Shown here piece after piece: positions 23,764 through 32,390 of a stretch of 35,701 nucleotides of DNA; within the stretch, counting starts at the first letter, position 1, and every line of letters begins with the position of its first letter. Below the pieces are notes generated by a model, which had not been told where the DNA came from, did not search any database, and worked only from the letters and a program-made list of their open reading frames with translations. The DNA comes from Gammaproteobacteria bacterium (GTDB taxonomy: Bacteria > Pseudomonadota > Gammaproteobacteria > Thiohalobacterales > Thiohalobacteraceae). Position numbers and translations under genes: made by a program. The stretch covers positions 1-35,701 of the forward strand of contig JAHJQQ010000017.1 of NCBI GenBank assembly GCA_018819175.1. Direction: 5' to 3'.

Positions 23764-24402
23764 ATGTCATCCAATCAGCAGTCTGCTCGCATCGGCGAGC
23801 GTTTCCGCGGTTTTCTGCCGGTCGTCATAGACGTAGAAACCGCCGGGTTCAACTCCAAAACCGACGCCCTCCTCGAAATCGCCGCAGTCACCCTGCAGAT
23901 GGATGATGAGGGCGTATTGTCACGATTGGAAACCATTGCCTGTCATGTCGAGCCTTTTCCTGGCGCCAATCTCGACCCCAAGGCGCTGGAGTTCACGGGC
24001 ATCGACCCCTATCACCCGTTCCGCTTCGCCAAGCCTGAACGCGCCGCGCTGGATATGATCTACACACCGATCCGCAAACTGGTCAAGGAATGCCAGTGCA
24101 CGCGCGCCATACTGGTCGGCCACAATCCCGCATTCGATCTGGCGTTCATGAAGGCCGCGACCAATCGCGCCGGCATCAAGCGCAATCCCTTTCATCTGTT
24201 CAGCACGTTCGATACCGCCACGCTCGGCGGCCTGGCCTACGGACAAACGGTGCTGGCCCGCGCGGTGCAGGCCGCCGGTTTCCAATGGGATGAGAAATCG
24301 GCGCACTCCGCTGTTTACGATGCCGAGCGTACTGCGGATCTGTTCTGCGCCATTGTGAATCGCTGGCAGACATTGCAGGCGCTGGAAGCCGCGCCTGTCT
24401 AA
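23764..24402 (+). CDS. rnt: Ribonuclease T
   Basis: This 212-residue DEDDh 3'-5' exonuclease trims tRNA CCA ends and matures stable RNAs in the cytosol. The motifs are complete: Asp23 and Glu25 in VVIDVETAGF, Asp in HNPAFDLAFM, and His and Asp in HSAVYDAERTADLF. RNPFHLFSTFDTATL is the family signature. The start at 23764 (MSSNQQSARIGERFRGFLPV) aligns with E. coli RNase T. The longer frame from 23650 lacks similarity. It ends 26 bases before a strong terminator and stands alone. Confidence 0.95.
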   Translation: MSSNQQSARIGERFRGFLPVVIDVETAGFNSKTDALLEIAAVTLQMDDEGVLSRLETIACHVEPFPGANLDPKALEFTGIDPYHPFRFAKPERAALDMIYTPIRKLVKECQCTRAILVGHNPAFDLAFMKAATNRAGIKRNPFHLFSTFDTATLGGLAYGQTVLARAVQAAGFQWDEKSAHSAVYDAERTADLFCAIVNRWQTLQALEAAPV

Positions 24403-24427
24403 TCGCTACGACAACATCCCGCACGTG

Positions 24428-24464
24428 AAACGGCCGCCATTCTGTTTAGGAATGGCGGCCGTTT
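24428..24464 (+). terminator. Rho-independent terminator after rnt
   Basis: A perfect 15-base stem, AAACGGCCGCCATTC and GAATGGCGGCCGTTT, has a 7-base loop. The stem itself ends in TTT and is followed by ATT. It is well placed 26 bases after the RNase T stop. Confidence 0.85.
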
Positions 24465-24495
24465 ATTCAGGGAACCTCTGATTTATTACTAAATC

Positions 24496-24622
24496 GTCAT
24501 TCCGGCGCAGGCCGGACAAAAGCGCGGAGCACGTTGAACGCCGATTAGGCGGCCCGCAGGGCGAGCGCAGCGAGTCATCCATGTGATTCAAGGCACTGGA
24601 TTCCGGCCTGCGCCGGAATGAC
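24496..24622. repeat. REP/MITE-like element, second full copy
   Basis: Arms GTCATTCCGGCGCAGGCCGG (24496-24515) and 24603-24622 are near-perfect mirrors. The interior shares about 40 bases with the copy at 15136-15240 (ACAAAAGCGCGGAGC, GTTGAACGCCGATTAGGCGG). AGGGAACCTCTGATT at about 24471 resembles the end also seen near 1855 and 35557. Confidence 0.8.
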
Positions 24623-24653
24623 GGATTCTTATAGGTCAGCGACCCCCTAATGC

Positions 24654-25696
24654 TTATTTCTCGGCAGTGAACTCGAGCGTCCAACCTTCCGTCGGTGGCA
24701 ACTGCGGGATGGTCTGAACGGGGAATTCACCGGTCAATGCGGTGAGGAAGGCGACGACGTCCGCAACCTCCTGCTCACTCAGGTCCTTATTAAGTTGCGT
24801 CCTGGCCATCACCTTCACGGCCTCATCCAACTGCTTGACCGAACCGTTGTGGAAATATGGCGCCGTGAGGGCAACGTTGCGCAACGTGGGCACTTTGAAC
24901 ATATGTTTATCCACCTCGTCCTTGGTCAAATCGAAGCGACCGAGGTCCTGCGTGAAGGCATACTTCTTCACATAATCGCTGTCCGCGAAGGTCGGAAACT
25001 TCATGAAGAAACCCGCGCCCTGCGGCAGGGTCGGACCGTTGAAGGCGGCACCGGAGTGACAGGCCGTGCAGCCAATGCTGTCAAAGGCGTTCATACCGCG
25101 TACCTGCTGTTCGTTCAGCGCTTTCTTGTCGCCCTTCACATAGCGATCGTAGGCACTGTTCGGTGTGATCAGCGTACGCTCGTACGCGGCCACCGCCTTG
25201 GCCGCGTTATCGACGTTCATGGCGTCCGGTCCGAAGGCCTTGTCGAAGTAGGCTTTATAACCGGGGATCTGGCGCACGCGATTCATGGCGACCTCGACAT
25301 CCTTCATGCCCATCTCAATGGGGTTGGACACCGGACCTTTGGCCTGATCCTCAAGACTCGCGGCACGTCCGTCCCAGAATTGCACCGAGCTGAACGCTGA
25401 ATTCCAGACGGTGGGGCGCTGCGCCCACCCATCTGACCGTGCACACCCATAGAAAACGGACGATTGTCCTCGCCGCCCAGCATGACGTTGTGACAGGTAT
25501 TGCAGGAGACGGTACCGGTGGAGGAGAAACGCGGGTCCATGTACAGCATCTTGCCCAGCTCAACCTTGGCGGGTGTGGTCGGATTATCCGCCGGGGCCGG
25601 GGCTTGATCCGGCAGGGCCTGCCAATCGGCAGAGATGGCGGTCAGAGAGAACCCCGACAGCACCAGGGTCAGAACAGATGTTGTTAAACGTTTCAT
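24654..25696 (-). pseudogene. Di-haem cytochrome c peroxidase (MauG/CcpA family), frameshifted
   Basis: Two overlapping frames together give one periplasmic peroxidase of about 347 residues, which would reduce H2O2 using cytochrome c electrons. The upstream part (from the ATG at 25696, AAGGAGG before it) has a signal peptide, the first haem site CNTCH at 65-69, and FSMGVHGQMGGRSAP. The family sequence then continues in another frame as TVWNSAFSSVQFWDGRAASLEDQ, with the second haem site CTACH and FKVPTLRNVALTAPYFHNG. Restoring it needs one extra base, most simply a fifth G in the run at 25413-25416. The homopolymer position makes a sequencing or assembly error a real alternative to true inactivation. 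Everything else is intact. Confidence 0.85.
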
Positions 25697-25862
25697 ATCC
25701 AGCCTCCTTACATAGAAGGCTATAAGGTATAAAACCTTGCTAAATTATATATGAATTAGACAAGATCTATATAATCAGGTACTTAATTACAATCGGCGCC
25801 CCGGTTCCAGAGCCCGGAGGCATCCGCTACACTCAGCCTGACCCTTTTCACTGGAGCGCCGC
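25697..25862. promoter_or_regulatory. AT-rich divergent promoter region
   Basis: The 166 bases between the peroxidase and the 25863 gene include a strongly AT-rich core (25735-25790), unlike surrounding DNA. It should carry both promoters. I could not assign a specific regulator site. Confidence 0.4.
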
Positions 25863-26417
25863 ATGCCCTCGATGCCGGAAAAGACCGAACAGATCCTCCA
25901 GGCCCATGCCGGCCTCATTCACCGTGTCGTGATTGCCTGTCAGAACCGCGCGGCGGTCCCGGATCTGGAAGAGATTTTGAAACAGGCCGCGGATAACGGC
26001 TGGGTCGATCTGGTCGCCGCCATTCGCAAGGTGCTGGCCGGACAACGCGAGGTCGCCGCCTTCCGGCATCTGGATGCAGAGGACTTCACCATTGTCGAAT
26101 CCATGCTGCAGGGCATTCAGAATCCGGCTTCGCTACCGGACCTTGGCAAGGAATTTGATGCCAATATGGCCGCGCCGGGCTTGGCGTCGATGATTCACGC
26201 GGCGCGCAGCGGCAATATGGAGGCCTTGCAGCTGATTGCGAACATGGCCACGCAGATGATGCAGGCGGGCGGCGATATGGCCCGTCTTGCGGGTCTGATC
26301 CGACCGCTGGTCACCGGTGAACGCGACGCCGATAAGCTTTGCCAGGGTATGGGGGAAGATGGTCAGAAGCTGGTGCTGGGCATATTGCGCGAACTGGCCA
26401 AGCTCGAAGCGCATTGA
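25863..26417 (+). CDS. Hypothetical protein, 184 residues
   Basis: I do not recognise a named family. The protein is soluble, mostly helical and Met/Ala-rich (LASMIHAARSGNMEALQLIANMATQMMQAGG), with no signal peptide or membrane segment. GGAG lies nine bases before the ATG at 25863. An ATG four codons later is also possible. Codon usage and GC content match the core genes, so it looks like a resident conserved gene rather than a passenger. It is followed by a GGTCAGAG hairpin 44 bases downstream. Confidence 0.7.
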   Translation: MPSMPEKTEQILQAHAGLIHRVVIACQNRAAVPDLEEILKQAADNGWVDLVAAIRKVLAGQREVAAFRHLDAEDFTIVESMLQGIQNPASLPDLGKEFDANMAAPGLASMIHAARSGNMEALQLIANMATQMMQAGGDMARLAGLIRPLVTGERDADKLCQGMGEDGQKLVLGILRELAKLEAH

Positions 26418-26460
26418 GATCCGGTGCGGTAACGCACCGACCGATACTCCGTTACGCCGT

Positions 26461-26548
26461 GCAAAATAGGGGTCAGAGACGAATTCCACCGCCAAGGTTA
26501 TTATCTTGCTTTTGACAGTACTTAATTCGTCTCTGACCCCTATTTTGC
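26461..26548. repeat. GGTCAGAG hairpin element, GACGAATT variant
   Basis: Perfect 25-base arms (26461-26485 and 26524-26548, beginning GCAAAATAGGGGTCAGAGAC) surround a 38-base loop. It belongs to the same superfamily as the pyrC-flanking hairpins but has a different inner arm. It lies between convergent genes, so it may also serve as a bidirectional terminator. Confidence 0.9.
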
Positions 26549-26562
26549 ATCATCACTGAGCG

Positions 26563-28632
26563 TCAGGCGACGTACTGTATTTCTTCGGGGTCCGGATAGC
26601 GTGCCGCCAGCGTTCTCAATGCGATTTCTTTATTGGTAAAGACGTTCTCGACGCCGATGACCTTATCCAGCCCGGCGCGATCCAGTGCCTCGCGTACCGG
26701 CTTTTTCAGCCCGGCAAGCATCAGCGTCACACCGGCCGCCTTTAAATCCTTGGTCAGCGCACGCAGCTTCTCTTCGCCGGTGGCATCGACACGATTGATA
26801 CTGTTGCCGATGACCAGCAAGGCCTTGGCATCGGGGAATTGGCTCAGTGCCTTGAGCACCGCCTGTTCGAAGTGCGCCGCATTGATGAACACCAGCGAGG
26901 CATCGAAACGCAGCACCACATAGTCTTCGCTGATCGGCGCCAGATCATGACTGACAGCGCCCGCCAGCACGCCATCCGCGGTACGTCCCATCACCTCACT
27001 GCGCGGCGCCATGGTGCCCGCCAGGAACAGCAGCACCGTCATCGCCACACCGACCAACACACCGTCAGCCAGCTGCGGCGCCATGACCAGGGTGGTGATG
27101 AAGGTCACCACGCCGACAATGCCGTCGGCACGCCGGACCCGCCAGGCATGAACCATGGAACCGAAATCGATCAGACTGAACACGGCACTCATCACAATCG
27201 CGGCCAACACCGGTTGCGGCAGGTGATAGAGATATTGGGTCAGGAACAGCATCACCAGCAGCACGCCCATTGCACTGATGATGGCGTATAAGCCGGTGCG
27301 GGCACCGACCCGTGCCGCGACGGCAGAACGCGAGAAGGAACCGCTCACGACATAGGAGCTGAAGAAACTGCCGACGATATTGGCCAGGCCCTGGCCGATC
27401 AGCTCCTGATTGGGGTCGAGCTTCTCGCGCGTTTTGGCCGCCAGCGCGCGCGAAATGGAGGTCGCCTCCATAAAGCCGATCATGGCCATAATGAAGGCCG
27501 TCGCAAACAGACCGGACATAATCCCCAGATCAAAATGCGGCACACTGAATCCCGGCACGCCACTGGGTATGGTGCCGACGACCTTACCACCACCGGACAG
27601 TTTGAACTTCCCATCATCGAATCCGGACCAGCGCCACACCGGATCGAACCAACCGGTCTTTTCGCTCGTTGTGAACAGCAGCGATCCATCGGGCTGCGTG
27701 GTCTGCGTCAGTGCGAACTGATAAGCCTCCACCTGCTCCCGATAGAGGCTATGTTTGAGGCTGCTCTCCTCACCCCGCAGGCGCATGACCTCGGCTTCCA
27801 GATTGTAATCGCGCTTGCCTGTCTTCTTTTGTTCTTTAAGTTTTTCACTGACAACCTTCTGCGCATCTTTGACTTGACGCAGGTCTGCCTGATTGGAAAC
27901 GATCGCCTCGAATGCGGCCCGTGCAACCGGATCGGTAATCTGCGCCGGTGTGACATACGCCGTTTTTTCGAACCCGGTCAGCGCACTGATGACCGTACCG
28001 ATAATCACCACAAGCAGGACGCCGGGCAGTTTGGGGAAATGGCTACGCAACCAATGCAGCGCCGCCAAGGTTCCCAAACCAAACAAGAGTGTCGGCAGGT
28101 GCGCGATCGGCAACTGTTCCGCTACCTGCCACAGATCCAGCAGAAAGGTGTCCGAGCGCGGCATGGGGACATTGATGAAACTGTTCACCAATGAGAGGCC
28201 GATAATGAGTGCGGCCGCGTTGGTAAAACCGAGGATGACCGGGTGTGAGGCCAGATTGATAAGCACGCCCATGCGGAACAGGCCCAGTGCCAGGCGCAAT
28301 ACCCCGACCATCAAAGCAAGTAATAACGAGAAAGCAATGAACTCTTCACTGCCACGGCTGGCAAGCGGTTCGATGGCGGCGGCGGACATCAGCGACAACA
28401 ACGCCACCGGTCCGGTATGCAGGAAACGCGACGCGCCCCACATCGAGGCGACGATCACCGGCAGGAAAGAGGCATAGAGACCATAAACCACGGGCAGTCC
28501 GGCAAGCGTGGCATAGGCCATGCTCTGCGGGACCAGAATCATGGCTACCGTGATGCCAGCGATTAAATCGGCGCGCAGGTTGTCGCGCTGCAAAGGGAAC
28601 CAGCGGAGAAAAGGAAAAATTTTCGTCAACAT
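26563..28632 (-). CDS. SulP family anion transporter with STAS domain and a large loop insertion
   Basis: This 689-residue inner-membrane transporter is likely for sulfate, bicarbonate or a similar anion. The N-terminal SulP signature is clear: AGITVAMILVPQSMAYATLA, then GLYASFLP. The core membrane region spans about 20-220 and 355-560. The C-terminal STAS domain (about 575-680) contains GNSINRVDATGEEKL. Between the membrane halves, residues about 222-350 form an extra charged, coiled-coil-like segment (QKVVSEKLKEQKK, NLEAEVMRLRGEESSLKHSL) not usual in bacterial SulP proteins. I start at the ATG at 28632 (MLTKIFPFLRW) by family comparison. The TTG-led extension to 28695 looks unnatural. It follows the 198-residue gene by 124 bases and probably shares its sigma-54 promoter. 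Confidence 0.88.
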   Translation of the reverse strand: MLTKIFPFLRWFPLQRDNLRADLIAGITVAMILVPQSMAYATLAGLPVVYGLYASFLPVIVASMWGASRFLHTGPVALLSLMSAAAIEPLASRGSEEFIAFSLLLALMVGVLRLALGLFRMGVLINLASHPVILGFTNAAALIIGLSLVNSFINVPMPRSDTFLLDLWQVAEQLPIAHLPTLLFGLGTLAALHWLRSHFPKLPGVLLVVIIGTVISALTGFEKTAYVTPAQITDPVARAAFEAIVSNQADLRQVKDAQKVVSEKLKEQKKTGKRDYNLEAEVMRLRGEESSLKHSLYREQVEAYQFALTQTTQPDGSLLFTTSEKTGWFDPVWRWSGFDDGKFKLSGGGKVVGTIPSGVPGFSVPHFDLGIMSGLFATAFIMAMIGFMEATSISRALAAKTREKLDPNQELIGQGLANIVGSFFSSYVVSGSFSRSAVAARVGARTGLYAIISAMGVLLVMLFLTQYLYHLPQPVLAAIVMSAVFSLIDFGSMVHAWRVRRADGIVGVVTFITTLVMAPQLADGVLVGVAMTVLLFLAGTMAPRSEVMGRTADGVLAGAVSHDLAPISEDYVVLRFDASLVFINAAHFEQAVLKALSQFPDAKALLVIGNSINRVDATGEEKLRALTKDLKAAGVTLMLAGLKKPVREALDRAGLDKVIGVENVFTNKEIALRTLAARYPDPEEIQYVA

Positions 28633-28756
28633 GAAAGCCGTATCTGAAGTGGATTTTTTTGTGTTGGGTGGTAGAACCGAAACTAAACACAGCAAAGATT
28701 CCCCCGCCAGTATAACAGCTTGGCGAGGGAACCCTTACTGCGCGATAACTGTGCTT

Positions 28757-29353
28757 TTAGGCAACGTGGGAACTGTCTGTGTTGTGCTTGGCCGGGGTAC
28801 GCAGGCTCCGCGCATTGCCACCGTGAGATTCCACCAGCACCACCGGAACGGGTAGCGCACTCTGGCGCTGAGTACCATTCAGCAGACTGCGTCCCAGATA
28901 ACCGGTTTCCTTACAGGCGAGAAAGGCAACTTCCGGGTGCGCACGCAGATAGCGTGCAAGCCCCGGAAGCGGGTCGCCGATGAGGGTCACCAGTTGCATG
29001 TCGATCCCCGCCGTCTTCAGCATTTCCTGGTAAGGCTCCAACGTGGCCTGTGCGGAACCTTCGGTCTGGAAAGACAGAACGGTCAGACCATGTTTCAGGC
29101 GGGCACAGGTCTGTACCACATAACTCATCATCTCAGCGGGCAGTTCGCTGCCTATATAAAGTGCAACTTGCCGACCGGCTTTTAACGTTGTGGCCGGGGC
29201 TGCGGCCACCGTGGCGGTGTCATCCGCTGCCGTGACGCCTTCCATGCCCTGACTCAACAACCGCGCTTTCTGCAGGCCCGTCAGGTTTTCACCCGCGTCG
29301 GCATAGGCCAGTGCATTCAACATTTTCTTAAGAGTATCGGTCAGTGCGTTCAT
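28757..29353 (-). CDS. Unknown 198-residue protein, sigma-54-controlled, upstream of sulP
   Basis: I do not recognise a named family. The start at 29353 (MNALTDTLKKMLNALAYADA) has GGAGC nine bases upstream and sits about 33 bases downstream of a -24/-12 promoter. Residues 1-60 look helical. The rest has an alpha/beta pattern with a Rossmann or universal-stress-like feel: RQVALYIGSELPAEMMSYVV, DMQLVTLIGDPLPGL, HPEVAFLACKETGYLGRSLL, ALPVPVVLVESHGG. A cytosolic regulatory or sensing partner for the SulP transporter is an inference from gene order only. Confidence 0.7.
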   Translation of the reverse strand: MNALTDTLKKMLNALAYADAGENLTGLQKARLLSQGMEGVTAADDTATVAAAPATTLKAGRQVALYIGSELPAEMMSYVVQTCARLKHGLTVLSFQTEGSAQATLEPYQEMLKTAGIDMQLVTLIGDPLPGLARYLRAHPEVAFLACKETGYLGRSLLNGTQRQSALPVPVVLVESHGGNARSLRTPAKHNTDSSHVA

Positions 29354-29385
29354 GGTCAGCTCCAAGGTTGTGTATGACTCCTCTA

Positions 29386-29403
29386 TTGCAACCACTGTGC
29401 CAA
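29386..29403 (-). promoter_or_regulatory. Sigma-54 (-24/-12) promoter
   Basis: On the minus strand TTGGCACAGTGGTTGCAA matches the consensus TGGCAC-N5-TTGCA, with the diagnostic GG and GC exactly 10 bases apart. It faces the 198-residue gene 33 bases away. A sigma-54 activator is encoded next door on the other strand. Confidence 0.88.
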
Positions 29404-29457
29404 GGCACACATAGTTAACTAATACAACAATTTATGCATATTTCGCCTATTTCGGGT

Positions 29458-29474
29458 TGTTGCGATACGCAACA
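29458..29474. promoter_or_regulatory. Upstream activator site 1
   Basis: TGTTGCGATACGCAACA is a near-perfect 17-base palindrome. Its centre lies about 90 bases upstream of the expected sigma-54 start. It shares TGTTG-x2-AT-x2-GCAACA with the second site. Confidence 0.8.
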
Positions 29475-29509
29475 TTTCCAGCAAATTCCTTTCTATTGGC
29501 ATGCAACAG

Positions 29510-29526
29510 TGTTGTAATCTGCAACA
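29510..29526. promoter_or_regulatory. Upstream activator site 2
   Basis: TGTTGTAATCTGCAACA matches site 1 at 13 of 17 positions, including both outer half-sites. The centre-to-centre distance is 52 bases, about five helical turns, placing both on one DNA face. It also lies 30 bases before the kinase start, so autoregulation is possible. Confidence 0.8.
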
Positions 29527-29556
29527 CACATAAACCGCCCTGTCTACACGGTATCC

Positions 29557-31023
29557 ATGTCCAGCCTACGCGGAAAGATCCTCACGACGTACAGCTTCTC
29601 GAAAGCGGTGCTGCTGATCTTTGCCGGCGTGGTATTCGCAGATCTCTATTATCTGCGAACCCAGATCGTGGCCGGCGAATCGGTGCACGCCTTTCGCGAG
29701 GCCAGCGCGGAGATTCGCCGTGAGGAGAAAAATCTCTTTCTCTATCACGAAATGAGCAACATCGATCAGGTGCATAAACAACTCGAGGCCGCCGCTGCCG
29801 CCCTCCACACTGGCGAACGCGCCTTCTCCGGCATCGCTACCAGCAAAGAACTGAAGCGCGCGGATCAGCTGTTGCAACTGTATGACGTGCACTTCCAGCA
29901 ATACGCCGCGCTAGAGCCCGATGCGCGAACCGATCGCCAACGGGTCATCAGAAAGCTGGGCAGAGAGTTATCCGATCTAGCCGAGGATTTCAGCCGTCGC
30001 GAACGTAACGAACTGGCCAATGCGGTTCAGGTCGCAGGCAGGACTTTAATGGCAACGTTCCTGACCGTCCTGCTGCTGGGCATAGGCAGCGCCTTTTTTA
30101 TGGTACGTCAGGTGGTACGCCCGCTGCGCAAACTGGAATTACAGCTGGATGCACTCGCCGAAGGGCATGAGCAACAACTGACGCTACCGTCGCAGGATCA
30201 AGAGATCCAATCTTTCGTACATCATTTCAACGCCATGCTGCAGCGCCTGCGGGTGCAACAGAACCAGCTGCGGCATCACGAAAAGGCCGCCGCCCTGGGC
30301 GTGCTGGTATCCGGCGTGGCGCATGAGTTGAACAACCCGCTTTCCAATATTTCGACATCGGTGCAGCTGCTTATGGAAGACGGCGAAACGGCCGATCCGG
30401 CACTGAGACGTCAATGGCTTTCGCATATCGACGGTGAATCGGAACGTGCGCGGCGTATCGTGCGCCGATTGCTGGACAGCGTGCGTCAGCCAAAACTGCA
30501 CCAGCAGGAACACAATATTTATGACTTGATCCAGGCCTCGCTGAATCTGGTCAAACGCCAGTTACCCTCAAGTGTCGCGGTACACTTCGGCGCCTCGCCG
30601 GACCGAACCCTGTGGGCGGATCGCGAGCGCATTCATCAAGTCTTTATCAATCTGCTCAAGAATGCCGCCGATGCCGGCGCCACCCAGATCACCATCAATG
30701 CCTTCGAAACCAGCTGGCAAGACTCCATGCCCAGCAGTACCGATCATCTGGTTGGCGATATATCGCCCGTGAGTCATGCCGACAGCGTCCTGCATATTCA
30801 GATCGACGACAATGGCCCAGGCATTGAGCCGAGTCATCTCGCACAGATATTCAATCCCTTCTTCACGACGCATTCGGCCGGCGACGGCACCGGGCTCGGA
30901 CTGTACCTGGTCGAAGAGATTATCAGTGAACATTACGGCTGTATCGCCGCGGAAAATCTTCCCGAGGGCGGTACGCGTTTTTCCATCTGGCTGCCGCTTG
31001 GCAACACACAAGAGGTCGCATGA
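29557..31023 (+). CDS. Sensor histidine kinase of an NtrC-type two-component system
   Basis: This 488-residue membrane kinase has TM1 at about 15-33, an external helical sensor region (about 35-163), TM2 at 165-183, a HAMP region (about 185-235), and a dimerisation/phosphoacceptor helix with His256 in SGVAHELNNPLSNIS. The ATPase part carries NLLKNAADAG (N box), DDNGPGI, FFTTHSAGDGTGLGLYL (F and G boxes). The signal is unknown. It overlaps the activator gene by four bases (ATGA), so the pair is co-translated. The divergent SulP operon is its likely output. The family is that of NtrB/ZraS-type kinases. Confidence 0.92.
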   Translation: MSSLRGKILTTYSFSKAVLLIFAGVVFADLYYLRTQIVAGESVHAFREASAEIRREEKNLFLYHEMSNIDQVHKQLEAAAAALHTGERAFSGIATSKELKRADQLLQLYDVHFQQYAALEPDARTDRQRVIRKLGRELSDLAEDFSRRERNELANAVQVAGRTLMATFLTVLLLGIGSAFFMVRQVVRPLRKLELQLDALAEGHEQQLTLPSQDQEIQSFVHHFNAMLQRLRVQQNQLRHHEKAAALGVLVSGVAHELNNPLSNISTSVQLLMEDGETADPALRRQWLSHIDGESERARRIVRRLLDSVRQPKLHQQEHNIYDLIQASLNLVKRQLPSSVAVHFGASPDRTLWADRERIHQVFINLLKNAADAGATQITINAFETSWQDSMPSSTDHLVGDISPVSHADSVLHIQIDDNGPGIEPSHLAQIFNPFFTTHSAGDGTGLGLYLVEEIISEHYGCIAAENLPEGGTRFSIWLPLGNTQEVA

Positions 31024-32390
31024 ACGCCGACACCAAACCCCATATTCTGCTGATCGACGATGAGGTGATCGCGTTATCGAACCTCAGTCATGTCCTGGAA
31101 CGCGAAGGCTACGTCGTCACCGCCTGCAAGAACGGTGAATCCGGTCTTGCGGCGATGCAGACCACCGCTTTCGATCTGGTCCTCACCGATCTGCGCATGC
31201 CCGGCATTGACGGTATGGAAGTTCTGCGTCAGGTCCGCATCACCTCTCCGGATGTGCCCGTGATCATGATTACCGGCCATGCCACGCTCGACTCGGCGGT
31301 CGACGCCATGAAGGCCGGCGCTTATCACTATATTGCCAAGCCGTTTCGCCTGGCGGAGGCCCGCGAAGTGGTGCGTGGCGCATTGGAAATGCATCGCATC
31401 AAGCGCGAGAACAGCGAACTCAAACTGCGCATCGAACATCTGTCCAATCAGACCACGCTGATCACCCAGGATTTAGGGATGCAACGCCTGCTGGAAACCG
31501 CCCGCCAGATCGCCGGCACGGACTGCAGCGTGGTGATTCACGGCGAATCCGGTACCGGCAAGGAACTGCTCGCGCGCTTCATTCACCAGAACAGTCGTCG
31601 CTCGGAAGGCCCCTTCGTGGCGTTCAACTGCGGCGCTTTGCACGAAGACTTAGCCGCCAGTGAACTCTTCGGTCATGAAAAAGGCGCCTTCACCGGGGCC
31701 ATGGCAACCAAGATCGGATTGTTCGAAGCTGCCGAGGGCGGCACATTGTTTCTCGACGAAGTGGCCGAACTGCCACTGCTGATGCAGGTAAAGCTGTTAC
31801 GCGTTCTGCAGGAGCGTGAACTCATGCGCGTCGGCTCGGTCACGCCCGTCAATATTGACGTACGTGTGGTCGCCGCCAGCAACCGGGATCTCAAGGCCGC
31901 CGTCGAAGACGGGCAGATGCGCGACGATCTCTATTTCCGCCTGAATGTAGTGACGCTCACCCTGCCTCCCTTGCGCGAGCGGCGTGATGATATTCCCTTA
32001 CTGGCCTATTACCTGCTACGCAAATTCTCGGTGATGATGGATCGCGATGTGCAGGAGATCTCCATCGAAGCGATGCGGCAGCTGGTGGAATACGATTACC
32101 CCGGCAATGTGCGCGAGCTATCGAATTTCATCGAACGCGGCGTGGCCCTGACACAAAGCGGCATACTGGATGTAGAGCATCTGCCGCAGAGCCTGGGTGC
32201 GCTCACGGTGCGCGTGTTCAAACCGGAAATGGCGGCAACACCGACCACACTGGAGTCGCAAGAGGCCGAACACATCCGCCATGTATTGAAACTCGCCGAT
32301 GGCAATCGCACGCAGGCCGCGCGATTGCTGGGCATTGATCGGGTTTCGTTGTGGCGTAAGTTGAAGAAACTGGGCATAGATTCGAAATAA
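31020..32390 (+). CDS. Sigma-54-dependent response regulator (NtrC family)
   Basis: This 456-residue activator has a receiver domain (1-120, phosphoacceptor Asp57 in VLTDLRMPG) and a AAA+ domain (about 145-385). The AAA+ domain carries Walker A GESGTGKE, the sigma-54 contact loop EKGAFTGA, Walker B GGTLFLDEVAEL and the arginine-finger region. A Fis-type helix-turn-helix at the C-terminus reads GNRTQAARLLGIDRVSLWRKLKKLGI. GAFTGA is intact, so it should remodel sigma-54 polymerase. The two 17-base palindromes at 29458 and 29510 are the obvious binding sites and the promoter at 29386-29403 the obvious target. Confidence 0.94.
   Translation: MNADTKPHILLIDDEVIALSNLSHVLEREGYVVTACKNGESGLAAMQTTAFDLVLTDLRMPGIDGMEVLRQVRITSPDVPVIMITGHATLDSAVDAMKAGAYHYIAKPFRLAEAREVVRGALEMHRIKRENSELKLRIEHLSNQTTLITQDLGMQRLLETARQIAGTDCSVVIHGESGTGKELLARFIHQNSRRSEGPFVAFNCGALHEDLAASELFGHEKGAFTGAMATKIGLFEAAEGGTLFLDEVAELPLLMQVKLLRVLQERELMRVGSVTPVNIDVRVVAASNRDLKAAVEDGQMRDDLYFRLNVVTLTLPPLRERRDDIPLLAYYLLRKFSVMMDRDVQEISIEAMRQLVEYDYPGNVRELSNFIERGVALTQSGILDVEHLPQSLGALTVRVFKPEMAATPTTLESQEAEHIRHVLKLADGNRTQAARLLGIDRVSLWRKLKKLGIDSK

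Noticed and set aside
29490..29515. A possible sigma-54 promoter reading towards the kinase gene (TTGGCATGCAACAGTGTTG)
   Set aside because: The GG-N10-GC spacing fails (TG instead of GC at -12). Only the minus-strand promoter at 29386-29403 fits.
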